Assembly (NCBI RefSeq): GCF_000956505.1
Contig: NZ_JYIX01000040.1
Location: 310,001-374,000, forward strand
Direction: 5' to 3'
Length of the DNA: 64,000 bases
Source of the DNA: Microbacterium azadirachtae
GTDB lineage: Bacteria > Actinomycetota > Actinomycetes > Actinomycetales > Microbacteriaceae
A program made the position numbers and the translations under genes. The notes under the pieces were generated by a model that saw only the letters and a program-made list of their open reading frames with translations, searched no databases and was not told where the DNA came from. Positions 61,689 through 64,000 of the stretch are shown here, one piece after another (the stretch's first letter is position 1; each line of letters begins with the position of its first letter).

Positions 61689-64000
61689 GCGGCACACGCG
61701 CGAGCCGGCGCACCGCATCGACGCAGCGCGCCAGGGCGCGCTCAGGGCGCCCTGCGCCCCGCCGACGCGACGCCACGGCTCCCGGGCCGCGGCGTGTCTG
61801 GCCGCGCCTGCTGGCAGACCTGCGCCTGGCCCGGCGTCAGGTGCTGCGGGCGAAGGGCTCGTCCGTCCTGGTCGTACTGCTCGTAGCCCTTCCCGTGGCC
61901 GGGCTGTTCGGCGCGGCCGTGTTCCTGGAGAGCCGCACCGCGACCGCGGACGAGGCGGTGACGCTACGGCTCGGGCACGCGCAGTCGCTGATCGAGTCGA
62001 TCTCGCCGCTCCCGGAGGGATATCGGCAGGCGACCGACGAGCCGTCGATGTCCCAGGCCGAGGAGGGTGCGACGCCCGAGGCCGGGCCGCGGCCCATGGT
62101 TCCGGCGCCCACCGAGATCAGCGATCGAGTGCCCTCGAGTGCGCACGTGATCCCGGTCGAGCAGAGCACGGCCCGGCTCATCACTCCCACGGGAATGGCG
62201 AATTTCGCCGTGATGAGCGGGAGCGCCTGGGATCCGGCGCTCTCCGGCGCCTTCCGGATCGCGTCGGGCACCGCACCATCGGGCACGCACGAGGCGATGG
62301 CGGCTCCGGGGCTGCTGGAACGGCTGGGGATCGTCGTCGGCGACCGGGTCACCCTGCCCGACACCGGGACTTCGCTCACCATCACGGGCACCCTGCAGGC
62401 GCTCGATGCGCAGCGGTACGACGCGACCACGCTGTACGCGCCTCTCGGCGCGATCCCCGCGGACGCCGCCGGCCCTGGTCGGCGCTCGTGGTACATCGCG
62501 GACTGGCAACCGCGCTTCGAGGACTTCACCGCGTTCAACCGCGACGGCTACGGCGTGTACGCACGGGACGTGGTGCGGAATCCTCCGGCCGGCGCGCTCA
62601 CCGCGAACAACGCCCGCTCGCCGCAGGTGCGCTGGGCCTCGTACGCGACCGGGGCGGTCTTCGCCGTCGCCAGCGGCTTCCTGGTGACGTTGCTCGCGGG
62701 TGCCGCGTTCGCCGTCGCCACCCGGCGCCAGCAGCGGTCCCTCGCCGTCGCGGCGAGCGTCGGCGCCGCGCGCGGGGACCTGTTCCGCGTCGTCGTTCTG
62801 CAGGGGCTCTCGCTCGGCCTCGTCGGAGGGATCGTCGGCGCCGTGCTCGGCGGCGCCGCCGTGGCGATCGCCCTGCGCGTGCTGGATCCGGGCGTGCAGG
62901 GACTCTTCTGGTCGAGCTACGGATTCCGGATCCCGTGGGACGCCGCCGTCGCGATCATCGTGTTCGCGGCGCTCGTGGGCATGCTCTCCGCGCTCGCCCC
63001 AGCCCGCGGCGCGACCCGCGGCGACACCCTCGCGGCGCTTCGCGGGTCGCGAAGGCCCGCCGTGCTGCGCCGGAGATTCCCGGTGTTCGGCGTCGTGCTC
63101 CTGGCGTCCGGCGTCGCGATCAGCCTTGCGGGCGGTGTGATCGCCGCCGTGTTCGCCGCGCCGAGAACCTTCGCCACCTACGTCGCTGCGGAGGACGCGG
63201 CGAACACGGAGACTCTGCAGACGGTGCTCCGCACGGTGTCGCTCTGGATGATGATCGGCGGCCCGCTCCTCATGCAGATCGGGATCATCTTCACCGGGCA
63301 CACGCTCCTGCGCGGCGTCGCACGGGTCCTCTCGTCGATCGGACTCGCACCTCGCCTCGCCGCCCGCGATGCCGCTGCGAACCCCACGCGCACCGTGCCG
63401 GCGTTCACCGCGATCACGGCGAGCGTGTTCATCGCGACCTTCGTCCTCGCCACGCTCGCCACGACGTCCGCGGCCGGTGCGCGGCAGTACATGTGGACGG
63501 GTCCACTCGGATCCGTCACCGTGTCGTTCGGCGGCGAGGACGCCGACCGCGCGCAGATCGAGCAGAACGCGCGGACGCTGCTCGCCGGCACGGATCCTCA
63601 AGCGGTGTTCACGATCTCGTCGCCGTCGTCCCCGCCATACGATCCGGCGACAGGACGGCCGGAGCCCACGGATCTGCAGGAGTACCGGGCCTCCGTGCCG
63701 GACTGCGCGACCTGCGCACCCGGCGGAATGGGGATGCTCGTCATCGCGGATCCTGAGGCGGCGAATGCGATGTACGGCGGCCGGCTCAGCGACGATCAAC
63801 TGCGCGCCTTCCGCGCCGGCGCCCTGCTCACCACGATTCCGGACGCCGTCGCCGTCGTCCCGCGCACGGCACAGATCGACGCCTATCCGGCCGGCACGCT
63901 CGGCGGCGGCTTCACCGGAAAGGAGAAGCCCACGGCTTCGGAGGAGCTCCCGCTCGTCGGAGTGCCGATGGCGCACTCCCGATTCGACGCCGTGATCACC
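61685..64000 (+). CDS. FtsX/MacB-type ABC permease, truncated by window end
   Basis: The frame is open from GTG 61685 to the window edge, 772 codons without a stop, and the end is outside. A basic Arg-rich cytoplasmic N-terminus (about 45 residues) precedes a first helix (SSVLVVLLVALPVAGLFGAA), an extracellular domain (about 85-310), and an FtsX core with three helices from about residue 319 (VFAVASGFLVTLLAGAAFAV, RQQRSLAVAASVGAARGDLF). A second membrane block starts near 465. Such large permeases act in lipid or peptide export or in mechanotransmission. GTGA overlap couples it to the ATPase. Confidence 0.88.
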   Translation, partial: MSGTRASRRTASTQRARARSGRPAPRRRDATAPGPRRVWPRLLADLRLARRQVLRAKGSSVLVVLLVALPVAGLFGAAVFLESRTATADEAVTLRLGHAQSLIESISPLPEGYRQATDEPSMSQAEEGATPEAGPRPMVPAPTEISDRVPSSAHVIPVEQSTARLITPTGMANFAVMSGSAWDPALSGAFRIASGTAPSGTHEAMAAPGLLERLGIVVGDRVTLPDTGTSLTITGTLQALDAQRYDATTLYAPLGAIPADAAGPGRRSWYIADWQPRFEDFTAFNRDGYGVYARDVVRNPPAGALTANNARSPQVRWASYATGAVFAVASGFLVTLLAGAAFAVATRRQQRSLAVAASVGAARGDLFRVVVLQGLSLGLVGGIVGAVLGGAAVAIALRVLDPGVQGLFWSSYGFRIPWDAAVAIIVFAALVGMLSALAPARGATRGDTLAALRGSRRPAVLRRRFPVFGVVLLASGVAISLAGGVIAAVFAAPRTFATYVAAEDAANTETLQTVLRTVSLWMMIGGPLLMQIGIIFTGHTLLRGVARVLSSIGLAPRLAARDAAANPTRTVPAFTAITASVFIATFVLATLATTSAAGARQYMWTGPLGSVTVSFGGEDADRAQIEQNARTLLAGTDPQAVFTISSPSSPPYDPATGRPEPTDLQEYRASVPDCATCAPGGMGMLVIADPEAANAMYGGRLSDDQLRAFRAGALLTTIPDAVAVVPRTAQIDAYPAGTLGGGFTGKEKPTASEELPLVGVPMAHSRFDAVIT

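Overview
The window is high-GC actinobacterial DNA and reads as an ordinary chromosome of a Microbacteriaceae member, probably Microbacterium or a close relative. The signs are strong G/C bias at third codon positions, a fused E1/E2 2-oxoglutarate dehydrogenase (Kgd), WhiB1, SigH/RsrA, a GuaB1-type IMPDH-like protein, and many ATGA/GTGA gene overlaps. No rRNA or tRNA gene and no CRISPR array was seen.

Layout. The left edge (1-89) carries the start of a minus-strand gene under an IdeR/DtxR-like iron box. Then come a tyrosine phosphatase, a class III CoA-transferase plus glutaryl-CoA-dehydrogenase-like pair, an alpha/beta hydrolase, and a complete five-gene peptide/nickel-type ABC importer (4759-9769). 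From 9.8 to 13.5 kb lie a repeat protein and a tightly overlapping minus-strand operon (SDR, S51 peptidase, uracil-DNA glycosylase, acetyltransferase). metY and metX (13.7-17.7 kb) are separated by an AbiEi/DUF559-like gene that sits between two related palindromic repeats. From 17.7 to 27.7 kb are housekeeping and transport genes: NUDIX, MFS, thiamine-binding-like protein, membrane glycosyltransferase, NnrD, old yellow enzyme, two HlyC/CorC proteins and GuaB1. Kgd, an amino-acid permease and an Eis-like acetyltransferase follow.

From 34.3 to 42 kb is the conserved actinobacterial neighbourhood seen in Mycobacterium around Rv3219-Rv3235: rsrA-sigH, aroA-rsgA, bcp, whiB1, a PdtaS-like kinase and an Rv3235-family protein. 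A 72-bp tandem repeat with an A-B-A-B pattern sits at 42.0-42.3 kb. Next come an HTH protein, a SAF protein and a TadZ/CpaE-like ATPase with an altered P-loop. The last 80 bp of the ATPase gene is duplicated 1.5 kb downstream, so a lower-GC islet carrying a small lipoprotein and an orphan protein is bracketed by direct repeats.

The most interesting block is 47.4-57.3 kb. It holds a GntR regulator, carbamate kinase, and divergently AllH-like DUF2877, an NCS1 permease, an ankyrin-repeat protein, AllF/FdrA and AllG/DUF1116, followed by a second NCS1 permease and a nucleoside deaminase. By analogy with E. coli AllFGH (oxamate carbamoyltransferase) plus carbamate kinase, this is a predicted catabolic unit. 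It would import a nucleobase or ureide, phosphorolyse a carbamoyl group to carbamoyl phosphate and gain ATP. Its natural substrate and the role of the ankyrin protein are unknown. Two palindromes in the divergent promoter are candidate GntR operators.

The right end has secA on the minus strand. A PadR regulator with a 30-bp palindromic operator then leads a MacB-type ABC transporter whose FtsX permease runs off the window.
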